64,000 nucleotides of DNA. Origin: Harmonia axyridis (lineage: Eukaryota; Arthropoda; Insecta; Coleoptera; Coccinellidae). Position 1 is the stretch's first letter, and each line of letters starts with the position of its first letter. The notes beneath the pieces are model-generated. The model did no database searches, was not told the origin of the DNA, and was given only the letters and a program-made list of their open reading frames with translations. Position numbers and translations under genes: made by a program. The stretch is taken from NCBI RefSeq assembly GCF_914767665.1, contig NC_059501.1, forward strand, positions 82,868,798-82,932,797, read 5' to 3'. Positions 59,101-64,000 of the stretch are shown here, in pieces.

Positions 59101-60905
59101 CAACAACATTCTAGGGATATAAAATGAATAAAGCAGTTTCTAGAATACTCAAAACGTATAAGATTTTACTACCGAAAACATGCTGCTTGCATTGTTCTTG
59201 AAAAGTTGTGATTATTGTAGATAAAAGGCACTTACAATGCATCATATATTCAACCTATACAATTTTGGATATTACTACATAAACTTATAATTTTATGTAG
59301 CAATATCCAAGTTTAATCTTAGTGATTTGAAAATTGTGGCAATATCCACAGTTTTCAAATTTCAAATTTAACTTTCAGTTATTAGATTAGATTAAGATTT
59401 AATTGAACAGGTTCAGTTTCACTGCGACCTAATGGTCTATTGTGCCCCCACATGGAGCTATTCTCTCCATAACGTGATCTAGAGCTCGCCATCCAGTTCC
59501 AGAATTCTAATGAACTCCAGTATCTGGAATGGCTTCAAAGAGCCCTCACTGCTACAAGTTTCTTGTCCAAGGCAGATTTTGCGTTGGCTAGTGATAGGGA
59601 GGGATTCCATCACCAGGTGATCCGGAGTTTCTTCTTCCTCCCCACAGAATCTGAACTCGTTATTTTCCGCTACAACCATTCTCAAGAGGTGTTTCCTAAG
59701 ACGATAATGATCTGTGAGGTGCTGTAGTATATTCTTCTTGAGATCAAGGTACTTCTTGGATCTCGCAGTGGCCAAGTTTCGGAGAAACTTTTTGGAATGA
59801 TCCAAACCACGAACATTCCAATAGAGTGTTTTTCCTTCGGTTTTGTCCTTCTCCTGAAACTTTTTCTTGAAGGTACGTTTGCCTATGCCACAGAAAGGTT
59901 TCGGACCGATGAAAGGAGTTTGTGCTCCTTTTCTGGCAAGTGCGTTGGACTCTTCATTCCCTCTAATTCCCGAGTGGCCGGGAACCCAGAAAAAGACCTT
60001 TTTATCCCTGTATATTTCATTGTGTTTTATTCGGCACTCCAATACCATCTTAGAATCGATGATATGTGAGCTCAGTGCTTTGATTCGAGCCTGACTTTTA
60101 GAATGTATTACAATATCTTGCTAGGTCAATTTCAACACATCTTTTTATTTTGAGTATCTCTGCCTGAAAGCGGCCTAACGTTATTGGGCAGTACTGAATA
60201 CTCCAGAACTTTCATTCATAGTAACACATGTGTTTTTGACACATAACCGATGATTCTTCTTAGGTTTCCATGTTATATCTGCACCAGAACGTTAATTGGT
60301 GTCTGGGCCCATAACCTATGATAACCTTGAAAAAAATGCACGTAAGTTTTATGTTATTATATATTCAACGTGAACACACTTGGATATATTATCATGCCAG
60401 TCTTCAATGCATTTCCAATTACTGTATCAACTTTACTTCTAATTATTGAAAGTTGAATTTAATTTCCTCAAATAAAGACAAACAGCACAAAGTTTATATT
60501 TCTAATAATCACCCTATATAACCCAGACATCGCCCCAATAAACTCCGTATATTTCCATGGCAAATCAAACATCAAAGTCAGCCTAATAATACCAATATTC
60601 TCCAACAAAAAATAAATCCTCTCCTATATTTCTCGATCTGACAAATAACACATCCATAACACCCTATCGATTTCAGGTCTGGGCTGCAAATTGGCAGGGT
60701 TCCTCACCGTTTTTGCTAGTCATTTGTCAGTATTCACACTCACTGTCGTCACAATAGAGCGCTGGTTCGCCATCACCTACGCGATTTATCTCACAAAGAG
60801 GATTCATATTGGGACTGCTGCGAAGACGATGGTTTTCGGTTGGCTGTATTCGATAGCGATCGCAGCGCTGCCGCTTGTTGGGGTGAGCAATTACAGTAGT
60901 ACAAG
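19795..60905 (+). CDS. Lgr1: Lgr1-like glycoprotein-hormone-type GPCR gene, 3'-partial
   Basis: A type A leucine-rich-repeat G-protein-coupled receptor assembled from 11 exons: join of 19795-20102, 23283-23357, 23415-23492, 34940-35005, 38471-38539, 43974-44048, 47029-47146, 54883-55103, 56096-56332, 58571-58866 and 60677-60905. Phases are consistent and about 590 residues are visible. Order: signal peptide (1-26), Cys-rich cap (C43, C45, C57, C59), leucine-rich repeats to about 263, hinge with HCCAF (275-279), CEDI box (432-435), then TM1-TM4 with N456, NLATAD (479-484), C518 and E542-R543-W544. Receptors of this group act at the plasma membrane, and insect Lgr1 is the proposed receptor for the GPA2/GPB5 hormone. 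Short repeat domain and HCCAF hinge favour Lgr1 over the bursicon receptor Lgr2. TM5-TM7 and the tail are outside the window. Confidence 0.93.
20328..21263 (-). mobile_element. DD41D mariner-like element, copy 3
   Basis: The left end is degenerate (AATGGGTGCTTTTTTAGAGC). The right end CACCCGT is followed by TA. The minus strand carries the catalytic half with WFQQDGATCHTA and CDLTPLDYFL, but the next Trp codon is a stop (TAG). A small deletion near 20467 shifts the C-terminal frame. The N-terminal junction (near 21040-21062) is the same as in copies 2 and 5, giving RPFYFV and a stop. It lies in Lgr1 intron 1, antisense to the gene. Confidence 0.9.
21901..22798 (+). mobile_element. DD41D mariner-like element, copy 4 (sense orientation)
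   Basis: The only + strand copy. It starts exactly after TA (21899-21900) with ACGGGTGTTTTTTTTCGAGG. The start of the transposase is readable at 22014: MNRLTPEQRLQIVQFYFVNN, then GSVRNTYRAL, where the shared deletion begins (with 14 bp more lost than in sister copies). The catalytic half follows from 22108. A TAG at 22318-22320 interrupts it after GDR (Tyr in sister copies). A deletion in the DTFG..PVNW segment shortens the spacing between the last two aspartates. The right end retains TATAGCTCTAAAAACA but lost the terminal CACCC. It forms an inverted pair with copy 3, 640 bp away. Confidence 0.9.
23283..23357 (+). CDS. Lgr1: Lgr1 exon 2: leucine-rich repeat
   Basis: 75 bp, entered and left in phase 2, borders TTTCAG / GTAAGT. 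It encodes SLSNLPYLKEIEDGTFSN then IPNLRT, one repeat of the LRR arc. By alignment from memory with vertebrate FSH receptor it corresponds to that gene's exon 4, which implies that the repeat of vertebrate exon 3 is missing or undetected here. Confidence 0.88.
23358..23414 (+). other. Lgr1 intron 2 (57 bp, minimal)
   Basis: A minimal intron with GTAAGT donor and CTTTTTCAG acceptor. It is the only Lgr1 intron in the window free of insertions. Confidence 0.88.
23415..23492 (+). CDS. Lgr1: Lgr1 exon 3: leucine-rich repeat
   Basis: 78 bp, phase 2 to phase 2. Encodes YIISVPNLQFAYGLLKDV then TSINFYS. It matches the less regular repeat found at this position in glycoprotein-hormone receptors. Confidence 0.86.
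26300..26890 (+). mobile_element. mariner relic, heavily decayed
   Basis: Reads APSTTTVKSCYTDFKVPNS (the N-terminal PSETTVKRWYADFK block of a mariner subfamily), then DIKKVH. Much later comes KKRLQKQKKIPSPRQWS, a decayed form of the block around the second catalytic Asp (FHQDNAP). Stops and frameshifts are many. Ends are not defined. Confidence 0.5.
27038..27953 (-). mobile_element. DD41D mariner-like element, copy 5 (intact ends)
   Basis: The best-preserved ends: TA (27036-27037), then AAGGGTGTTTTTTTTAGAGC. At the right GGTATATAAC is seen in complement (slightly altered), then ACACCCGT followed by TA (27954-27955). The length is 916 bp. The minus strand reads FSYEVHFLLNGYVNKQNCHI, in which the first catalytic Asp is Tyr. 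WFQQDGATCHTA is intact. Deletions remove part of GDRYR and of the C-terminal block. The N-terminal deletion junction is the shared one (near 27735-27757). Confidence 0.92.
28104..28361 (-). CDS. Unidentified antisense exon candidate in Lgr1 intron 3
   Basis: On the minus strand a good acceptor (CTATTTTCCCAG) precedes an open frame. It begins PTGSGSAKKLTDPFKSIMQN, continues with SPDLVFVYIEGIDSVFLYRD and ends VGDVKI before a stop. Composition and codon use are less AT-biased than the flanks. A donor-like GTGGGTGA inside the end of the frame could mark an earlier exon boundary. I do not recognise the family. It could be an exon of a nested gene or an old retroposed fragment. Confidence 0.3.
   Translation of the reverse strand, partial: PTGSGSAKKLTDPFKSIMQNSPDLVFVYIEGIDSVFLYRDVHRRGKLINMRASIRNRCFMLDSRTVCYADIILMDTEQAVGDVKI
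29096..29290 (-). CDS. THAP-type zinc-finger first exon, antisense
   Basis: Starts at ATG (29290, minus) and runs 65 codons to a donor-like GTAAGT. It reads MAEIRKKSYKYCIVPMCAST, then NELFFHVP, QRKKWCKLMRRD and TSYVCKDYFD. This is the pattern of a THAP DNA-binding domain (C-x4-C, central P and W, C-x2-H, final F). The residue at the zinc-binding His position is Tyr (Y63), so the finger is probably impaired. THAP domains occur in P-element transposases and in host regulators. No downstream exon is identified, so it may be a relic. Confidence 0.55.
29335..29490 (-). mobile_element. LINE reverse-transcriptase C-terminal fragment
   Basis: The minus strand reads RVNNYRYLGTWITSDIDQTK, then EIKTRIENARTAFIKLEKFM and CCRDIK. 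This is the thumb region of a non-LTR retrotransposon reverse transcriptase. Homology stops at about 29335, immediately upstream of the THAP exon, so the upstream region of that exon includes LINE sequence. A TATAAAG at the junction (minus strand) may be coincidental. Confidence 0.7.
32392..32828 (-). mobile_element. DD41D mariner-like element, copy 6 (truncated)
   Basis: TA (32390-32391) is followed by AAGGGTTTTTTTTAGAGC, the 3' end of the family. The minus strand carries DTFGDRLISRFGPMNWPLRS, CDLTPLDYFLWGYVKSLV and KVIESWTSRLD. The match stops within GDGAKCH-equivalent sequence at about 32828, where it joins a poly-A run and unrelated DNA. Only the 3' half remains. Confidence 0.88.
33185..33380 (+). 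mobile_element. mariner transposase C-terminal fragment
   Basis: Reads DHPDFSISGPQ, a stop, then in a shifted frame LKRMLQGTKIGSIE, a stop, and VIAEIEAS. This is the decayed block around the last catalytic residue of the same mariner subfamily as 4575-4815. The basic frame upstream (32944-33186, with MKLRGALEDIYHPR) may derive from its C-terminal end or from another copy. Confidence 0.5.
34940..35005 (+). CDS. Lgr1: Lgr1 exon 4: leucine-rich repeat
   Basis: 66 bp, phase 2 to phase 2, borders TTTACAG / GTAAGT. Encodes ELDRNKFKRLTSNSINVRAE then Q. It corresponds to the repeat of vertebrate receptor exon 6. Confidence 0.87.
35556..35772. mobile_element. Short MITE/foldback in intron 4
   Basis: GGGTGTTCAAAATGAG, GATTCATTGATG, ATATTGAGCTGATTTCAAAT and GGCA on the left are inverted on the right as TGCCATTTGAAATTATCTCA, then ATATCAACG, GAATCGATCCATTAA and CTCATTTTGAA. 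The body is non-coding. Confidence 0.65.
36013..36177. mobile_element. Short MITE with CAGGGTGTTCCA ends
   Basis: The left end CAGGGTGTTCCATTA is mirrored by GGTGGAACACCCTA at the right. An extra internal TTTTACACCCTGTGTATT near 36060 suggests a compound of two related copies. Confidence 0.5.
36809..37800. repeat. Tandem duplication, two ~0.49 kb units
   Basis: Unit 1 starts at TTAAGTTATGGAATTTGAAG (36809) and unit 2 at the same sequence (37302). Shared landmarks in order: GTGTATG.TACCTTTAGTTCC, AGGAGCACC/GGGAGCACC, TTTTTGCATGAATC, GGCTTAAG-type GGATTGCTTAAGT, TTGAGTTT.GATGAATTTGA, GCCATCATTTTTTT-like and AACTCATGAACTGTTGAG. The units differ at several percent of positions, so the duplication is not recent. 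It is non-coding. Confidence 0.75.
38471..38539 (+). CDS. Lgr1: Lgr1 exon 5: leucine-rich repeat
   Basis: 69 bp, phase 2 to phase 2, borders TTCACAG / GTAAGT. Encodes TLNHNEITEVENFAFNGSEI then GK. It is a close counterpart of the vertebrate receptor repeat ending in AFNGT, with an NGS glycosylation site at the same place. Confidence 0.9.
38945..39870. repeat. Large inverted repeat / foldback, ~0.36-0.45 kb arms
   Basis: The left arm (about 38945-39400) begins GGGTTTTTCACCATAATTTG. The right arm (about 39490-39870) is its reverse complement. Pairs include CACTAGTCGAT / ATCGACTAGTG, TGCCCACTCTGTA / TA.AGAGTGGGCA, GGTACTCAGAATAAGA / TCTTATTCTGAGTACC and GAGATAACTCAAAAAAGG / CCTTTTTTGAGTTATCTC. 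The spacer is about 100 bp. Arms appear roughly 85-90% alike by eye. It is non-coding; frames at 39145-39516 are by-products. Confidence 0.85.
39872..40020 (+). mobile_element. mariner fragment beside the inverted repeat
   Basis: Reads VEKDFDNAELEALLEQGS, then jumps by deletion to IMNGDEKWVYHDH, a stop, and KRKKSWGYPGHAST. The first piece is the DNA-binding region and the second contains the first catalytic Asp block (GDEKWV) of a classical mariner. It starts directly at the right arm end of the inverted repeat. Confidence 0.7.
43399..43706. mobile_element. Palindromic MITE ~270 bp before Lgr1 exon 6
   Basis: The left arm 43399-43489 (AATGAAGAAAATACAAAAAG... ATTAATTATCTATCTAGTTA, ATGTATCAG) pairs with the right arm 43619-43706 (CTGATACATTAACC, AGATAGATAATTAATAT, TTTTGTATTTTCTTCAAT). 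The arms are about 90 bp and well conserved. The 130 bp loop is less AT-rich. Confidence 0.8.
43974..44048 (+). CDS. Lgr1: Lgr1 exon 6: leucine-rich repeat
   Basis: 75 bp, phase 2 to phase 2, borders TTTTACAG / GTGAGT. Encodes NLRGNRRLKTLETEAFKGMR then SLRE, the counterpart of vertebrate receptor exon 8. Confidence 0.89.
45110..45430 (-). mobile_element. mariner transposase C-terminal fragment
   Basis: The minus strand reads REKSDHWLLADLT, a stop, KHQENKFSLK and then SLRLKPISE. This corresponds to the SDHWLFADLKRML...NEEVI block of the mariner subfamily also seen at 4.6 kb. It is degenerate. Confidence 0.5.
45885..46200 (+). mobile_element. mariner relic with nearly complete internal deletion
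   Basis: KQWLDEYHSDTASSTTMVNM (N-terminal block of the mariner subfamily) is followed within a few codons by YSNEEVIAKVEVYFKSKD, part of the C-terminal block. Almost the whole transposase between them has been deleted. The tail ends GWVRKLLIGL. Confidence 0.65.
47029..47146 (+). CDS. Lgr1: Lgr1 exon 7: last LRRs
   Basis: 118 bp, entered in phase 2 and left in phase 0, borders TTTCTAG / GTACGT. Encodes DLSETSIEELPAGGLEGVEI, LRIENTPSMKVIPSIYDLE. The ELP..GLE and IP.IYDLE turns match the last repeats before the hinge of glycoprotein-hormone receptors. Confidence 0.9.
47221..48350 (-). mobile_element. Tc1-like (DD34E) element, near full length, dead
   Basis: Inverted ends: TTTTTTTGGTGAA...GGAGTAAATGACTGAAATTT at the left and its inverse, AAATTCAGTCATTTATCTAC...TTCACCAAAAAAA, at the right. 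The minus strand reads LADEWLGKQGHPVTVRTVYR, HRRQRLQWCRERQHWNVKWH and QVVFSDESRFSLDAHDGRRR (first catalytic Asp). After a frameshift comes YLQEIVDPYILLYLNRLENP, then FQEYNARSHDAR, with Tyr in place of the second Asp. It lies 75 bp past the exon 7 donor. Confidence 0.88.
48499..49591. mobile_element. 1.1 kb foldback element with nested repeats, TA flanks
   Basis: The left end CAGGGTGGGCAAATAAGCGA is mirrored by TCGCTTATTTGCCCACCCTG at the right, each with TA outside (48497-48498, 49592-49593). Inside, 48550-48835 is the reverse complement of 48836-49100. Each arm itself holds two tandem units containing AGAAATAGAAATTCCATCAA, GTCGCAAAGCGATA, TTCAGGCGTTCTG and AAGATATTCTTCA. The palindrome axis is near 48835. 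The right side has an extra 450 bp without a counterpart. Long frames here (48391-49340, both strands) are translations of the repeats. Confidence 0.88.
50925..51451 (-). pseudogene. Decayed copy of an insect repeat-associated ORF
   Basis: The minus strand reads LHINECLMKQFVKALDNNGS, KLKAGIFDGPQIRQLIKDLA, VEREAWTSFVAVVENFLGKH and GCNMSLKIHSHSDRFPENLG, then EEQTEILHQDIEVM. After GRYQGR an in-frame stop stands where I recall a Trp, then MMADY, and another stop where I recall a Cys. I recognise this from memory as a protein family present in many copies in insect genomes and of unknown function, probably carried by a mobile element. The upstream part and a start are missing. Inactive by two stops. 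Confidence 0.6.
53608..53643. repeat. (TA)n microsatellite
   Basis: A run of about 18 TA dinucleotides with one G interruption. Confidence 0.9.
54506..54556 (-). promoter_or_regulatory. Pair of CTCF-like motifs in Lgr1 intron 7
   Basis: On the minus strand, CCCACAGATGGCGCCA (54506-54521) and CCAATAGATGGCGACA (54541-54556) resemble the insect/vertebrate CTCF core AG(A/G)(T/G)GGCGC. They are about 35 bp apart in the same orientation, 0.3 kb before exon 8. Motif likeness only. The same core is common in insect repeats. Confidence 0.25.
54883..55103 (+). CDS. Lgr1: Lgr1 exon 8: hinge with HCCAF
   Basis: 221 bp, phase 0 to phase 2, borders CGATTACAG / GTAAAAG. Encodes SLKVARLTHPFHCCAFKYPK (residues 264-283), the signature hinge start of glycoprotein-hormone receptors, whose vicinal cysteines pair with those near TM1. 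A charged stretch follows (ISEELKRYCEQY, VPKAAKTRKRRF). R320-K321-R322-R323 fits a furin-type cleavage site in the extracellular hinge (inference). Confidence 0.92.
55104..56095 (+). other. Lgr1 intron 8 (1.0 kb)
   Basis: Bounded by GTAAAAG and TTGTTTCCAG. ACACCCTGTATAAG near 55888 and ACCATCCTGTATCTC near 55776 are decayed repeat ends. No gene is recognised. Confidence 0.75.
56096..56332 (+). CDS. Lgr1: Lgr1 exon 9: second hinge part
   Basis: 237 bp, phase 2 to phase 2. Encodes QQFANTYRKNGGKVWMKENT, an acidic middle (VEIDEDFGTFHV) and VNAFCGNLSIR, with one cysteine and an NLS glycosylation site. The acceptor is TTTCCAG. The donor is GC (AAG|GCGAGT at 56333). Only this site joins in frame to exon 10; the nearby GT at 56337 would lead to a frame with a stop. 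Confidence 0.88.
56333..58570 (+). other. Lgr1 intron 9 (2.2 kb, GC-AG type)
   Basis: Starts GCGAGT and ends CCTCTTCCAG. It carries a Tc1-like element on the opposite strand (56410 to about 57300). From 57301 to 58570 nothing else is recognised; frames at 58113-58361 and 57119-57379 lack motifs. Confidence 0.82.
56410..57300 (-). mobile_element. Tc1-like DD34E transposase, 5'-truncated, open core
   Basis: The left end CACTGCGCAAAAAAATTGAC follows TA at 56408-56409. The minus strand has one open frame of 225 codons (57274-56597), with VLFTDESRFCLY (first Asp), GGGSIMVWGGIS, SIFMDDNARPHRARIV (second Asp) and ARSPDLNPIEQVWDNLNRRL (Glu, 34 residues later). All three catalytic residues are kept. 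The N-terminal paired-like DNA-binding region is absent upstream of LDFAREHIHW, and no right terminal repeat was found. Confidence 0.88.
58571..58866 (+). CDS. Lgr1: Lgr1 exon 10: TM1 and TM2
   Basis: 296 bp, phase 2 to phase 1, borders CTTCCAG / GTGAGT. Encodes IPVVKCYPEPNALNPCEDIM (the cysteine/CEDI box before TM1), TM1 with WFVVILTVTGNLAVIIVVIF, and TM2 with FLICNLATADLSMGLYLALI. TM1 Asn456 and TM2 Asp484 are the usual conserved residues. NLA.ADL.MG.YL is typical of LRR-containing GPCRs. Confidence 0.94.
58867..60676 (+). other. Lgr1 intron 10 (1.8 kb)
   Basis: Bounded by GTGAGT and CGATTTCAG. It contains a minus-strand LINE remnant (59400-60240). No other gene is recognised. Confidence 0.8.
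59400..60240 (-). mobile_element. LINE (jockey-like) RNase H and C-terminal fragment
   Basis: The minus strand reads CPITLGRFQAEILK, then after a frame change SKSQARIKALSSHIIDSKMV and VFFWVPGHSGIRGNEESNAL, an RNase H domain of a non-LTR retrotransposon. It is followed by PKPFCGIGK, DHYRLRKHLLRM and FRFCGEEEETPDHLVMES, the zinc-knuckle-like end, and stops at 59479. The N-terminal EN and RT parts are absent. Confidence 0.82.
60677..60905 (+). CDS. Lgr1: Lgr1 exon 11: TM3 and TM4
   Basis: 229 bp, phase 1 to phase 2, borders GATTTCAG / GTAAGT. Encodes LGCKLAGFLTVFASHLSVFT, LTVVTIERWFAITYAIYL (TM3 with C518 and the ERW form of the DRY motif) and AAKTMVFGWLYSIAIAALPL (TM4 with W570). The next exon, expected to hold TM5-TM7, was not found in the remaining 3.1 kb. 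Confidence 0.94.
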
Positions 60906-61484
60906 GTAAGTGTTTACATGTAAGAGGAAAATTTGTATTTCCTCACATTTTTATATTTCTGATAAAATGAATTAAGTTGTGCACGAATGATTACTAAGAT
61001 GATATCAAGAAAAACATTATTTGTATGTTGATCCACGAACACATCGTTTTGAATATAAAGGTGTTAAAATTATACTTTCTTGTGGTGCGCTATTATTGAT
61101 TAATATTCGTTTCATATTTCGTTTCATTCGCGAAATTTTTTGATTATCCTAACAAGTGTTGACCAATCGAAATTTGCATTTTTCAGAAATTGTGAGTTCA
61201 TTAGAAAAGTATAAGCTTGATATTTACGGATGAAAACAATGCAATTCAAGTGATTACCATAATACCCTATATGGTCAACCCATTGTCTATAGTTTGATGC
61301 TTGATCTCATAAATGGCAACTTCAATTTCATGTTTCAAGACATCAATCGTTTCAGAGCCTGGATCCTTCTTATTTATTATCGATTGATACGTTAATAATC
61401 AGTACCCTATCTTCCCCCCCCCTCCTTAAGTAACTATGGTGAGGGGAAGGAAGTATACTGATTATTAACCTAACAAACTGAGGA

Positions 61485-62250
61485 TCTCTAAAGCCCTGGG
61501 AAGTGAGCCCTCGATTTCACAGACCGAGATACTGGCTGTTTATGTATGCGCTCAGGAGTGTCTTAAAATGAGCCTCAAGGGGGCGCATATCTACATCACC
61601 ACGAACAGCCAAACTACGCTGAGATCCCTGGAATCGTACTGCCAAGAGTTTCTGTTGACTTGGGAGTGCCGTAACACCATGAAGCAACTGACCAGAGGCA
61701 ATAAAGTGACTCTACTATGGGTACCACGGCACTGTGGGGTTGAAGGAAATGAAAAAGCTGATGAACTTGCAAATAGTGCATCAAAAGGTTAACACCTTCT
61801 GGACCTGAGCCTTTCTGTGGGCTAGGAAAAGACCAATGTAAAGCTGCGGTCCAGGTATGGGAGTTGAATAACAGAATAATCCACTGGACTAATAGTCCTG
61901 GACTTGCTTAGGCAAAAAAATTCCTCTCGATTTCACCTACCTACGCCAAAAAGCTCTTGAAGCTGTCACTAGCCGAGCTTCGGGTGATGGTGGGACTGCT
62001 GACGGGGCACTGTCGGTACAAACATCATTTGTACCGCATAGGAAAATCAGCAGATGAGATTTGCAGGCTCTGTGGATCAGAAGCAGAAACAGCCGAACAC
62101 ATGGTATGCAAGTGTTCAGAGCTGGCTGGCTTAAGAATCATTCATATGGGTAAGCCGATCCTGGATACCAGAGAGGTAACGGCCTAGCCCCCTAAGGAGG
62201 TTGTCAGTTTAATCAACGTCATCGACGACCTCCTTGGGTTTCCATGAATG
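61485..62250 (+). mobile_element. LINE RNase H and 3' fragment, frameshifted
   Basis: Reads GSEPSISQTEILAVYVCAQE, AHIYITTNSQTTLRSLESYC, KVTLLWVPRHCGVEGNEKAD and ELANSASKG then a stop. After a frame change it continues GPEPFCGLGK, ELRVMVGLLTGHCRYKHHLY and ICRLCGSEAETAEHMVCKCS. The usual Asp of IYSDSQ is Asn (ITTNSQ), and there are further stops. It is the 3' end of a non-LTR retrotransposon. Confidence 0.85.
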
Positions 62251-62399
62251 AGTAGGGTAGAGAACAAAAGATCTACATGGTCGCAGTTCCCGGAAGGCTT
62301 ACCGAACCACAACGACCCAAGTTCAAATAATAATAATAATTAACGTAACAATCGATAATAAGTAGAATACAGGATCTGAATGGTTTGCGTAACACTTAA

Positions 62400-62940
62400 A
62401 TTTAACGGATATTGGGCCATTGTGGTATTGAAGGAAACGAAAAAGTCTATGAACTTTCAAAAGGAGGGAACAAACACCTGTTTGTCCTGAATCTTTCTGT
62501 GGATTTGAAAAAGACCTATATATAGCAGTGGTTCAACAATGGGAGTGGAGCAATAGAAAAACCATTTATCTTCTTGCTCAGACAGAGAAATTTGTGTTAC
62601 TCTTACCGACCTATACCAGGAAACTCTTGAAGCTACCATGAGCTGCGCCTCGGGTAATAATGAGACTGCTGACAGGACACAGTCGGACCAAATACCTCTT
62701 GAACCGCATGGGTAAGTCAGTTGATCAGATTTGCTCTGTGCAATGGAAGTATAAACAGCCGAACACATGTATTGCAAACATCCAGGGCTGACTGGCCTAA
62801 GATCCACTCACATAGAAAGGCCACTTCTAGATACTCACAAAGTTATAAGGATCCTAGGATTACATCATTTTCGTTAACAGTATCGACCGCCTTCCTGGAT
62901 TTGTATGAATATGTAAAGTTGATCTCTGTGAATGCTTCTT
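62400..62940 (+). mobile_element. LINE RNase H fragment, second degenerate copy
   Basis: Parallel to the preceding copy but more decayed. It reads GHCGIEGNEKVYEL, LPTYTRKLLKLP then a stop, RVIMRLLTGHSRTKYLLNRM and GKSVDQICS. Most frames are broken. Confidence 0.75.
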
Positions 62941-64000
62941 CGGTTTCTCTGCAATAATTTATGAATTCTCTGATACCCAAATGCAAGAGTTTTGCTCATT
63001 TCAATGAGTGGAAATGAGCCTCATCGGAAATTATGATTTTCTAAAAAAATTTTCATTTTCCACCATGCGATCATTCGCCTATTTCACTGAATGAGACCAA
63101 GTATTCTTGAATAACAAAGTTTAATAATGTATTGAAATAATTAATGAGAAAATACAGTCAATAAAATTTACACCTTACTAGCCTATGGCAAACACCTTAA
63201 GAGTAATTAAAAAAAAATTATAACACTCGACAATTTTGGACTATTTTGGTAAATCTTTTATAAGGAGAAAAATCAAACAACAATATATATATAGATTGAA
63301 TTAAATATCCTCACCCTGGATATCACAAAAACTTCCAAACTTGTTCAAATAAACCTTTCAACAAATTCCCTATTTGTACCTTTCCTGAAACCGTCCCCGA
63401 AAACCGACTTGAACTTTATTCAACTTAGCATCGAACTTCAACTGTCTACTGAATTGAAAACTATTGTTTTTATAGTTGAATAATCGTCACCCTCCTTCTA
63501 CCAAATTTTTCTAAGCGTCAATCTTCTTTTTCCTTTCGTCCAATCAGAGTGATTGTCCTTATGTACCTAGATTATTGGTTCCACCCCATGTTATGTACTA
63601 TTGACATGGGGTTGTACCGTTAGCACCGCCTAAAATTAGGAACCATTTTGGACGCACAACCGTTGGTGGTCCCTCCGAATAGAACAGATTTTTATGTTCT
63701 AAGTTTTGGGCCATTTAATCCTCCCTAGAGTTTTTACGACTAAATTTTTATTGCTTTGACATCCTGTACAAATCTCTTGAAATTTGAACCTAGTTATTTT
63801 ATCGTGGGATATCGACAGTGCCAACCACCCTGGGGTGTTTATCTTAAGCCAGGATGAAGGAATTAATGCCTAATAAATGTGAGGGGTGACAACGACTTCG
63901 TTTGCGTTCACTCTACTGGGATAGAACCAGGAATTTGTTGAATATCCTTTCAATGAGCCTGTAGTTATTGCGAATTATCATTCACATCCATTACAACTGG

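Larger units (their letters stand above)
60906..64000 (+). other. Lgr1 intron 11 (partial, >3.1 kb)
   Basis: Starts GTAAGT and runs out of the window. Two LINE remnants (61485-62250 and 62400-62940) are recognised. 61385-61475 has AATCAGTA..., a C-run, then GGGGAAGG...TACTGATTATT, a small inverted repeat beside the LINE. From 62941 to 64000 nothing is recognised. Confidence 0.7.

Noticed and set aside
61000..64000. Lgr1 exon with TM5-TM7
   Set aside because: No acceptor followed by a CLP- or NP..Y-type frame was found. Only LINE remnants are present.

Overview
The window looks like AT-rich, transposon-laden insect nuclear DNA, probably from a beetle (the order is a guess from the repeat content). 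The evidence is a single intron-split host gene with canonical GT-AG borders, set among many decayed Tc1/mariner, LINE and foldback elements. There are no bacterial features: no operons, no Shine-Dalgarno sites and no dense coding. Most long reading frames are transposon remnants or chance frames.

The host gene is on the + strand, with its coding part starting at 19795 and still running when the window ends. It encodes a type A leucine-rich-repeat GPCR, closest in architecture to insect Lgr1 and the vertebrate glycoprotein-hormone receptors. Eleven exons can be chained with consistent phases: signal peptide and Cys-rich LRR cap (exon 1), leucine-rich repeats (exons 2-7), the HCCAF hinge (exon 8), the second hinge part (exon 9), TM1-TM2 (exon 10) and TM3-TM4 with an ERW motif (exon 11). 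About 590 residues are visible. TM5-TM7 and the tail must lie beyond 64000. Intron sizes range from 57 bp to 11.4 kb, and the large ones hold mobile elements.

Layout: 1-19.8 kb is intergenic or upstream DNA with DD41D mariner copies, DD34D mariner and Tc1-like relics, a LINE fragment and several TA-flanked MITEs. 19.8-23.5 kb carries Lgr1 exons 1-3 and an opposed pair of DD41D copies. 23.5-34.9 kb is the giant intron 3, with two more DD41D copies, mariner debris, an antisense THAP-domain exon beside a LINE fragment, and an unidentified antisense exon candidate. 34.9-47.1 kb holds exons 4-7, a 0.9 kb inverted repeat, a 0.49 kb tandem duplication and mariner pieces. 47.1-54.9 kb (intron 7) holds a Tc1-like element, a 1.1 kb foldback element and a decayed repeat ORF. 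54.9-60.9 kb holds exons 8-11 with a Tc1 DD34E relic and a LINE RNase H remnant. 60.9-64 kb holds two more LINE remnants.

The most notable signals are six copies of a DD41D mariner family, five of which span the N-terminal region and all five lack the same internal transposase segment (an amplified non-autonomous derivative), the large palindromic foldback elements in Lgr1 introns, and a GC-AG intron in Lgr1 that the reading frame requires. I found no multi-gene system of a new kind.
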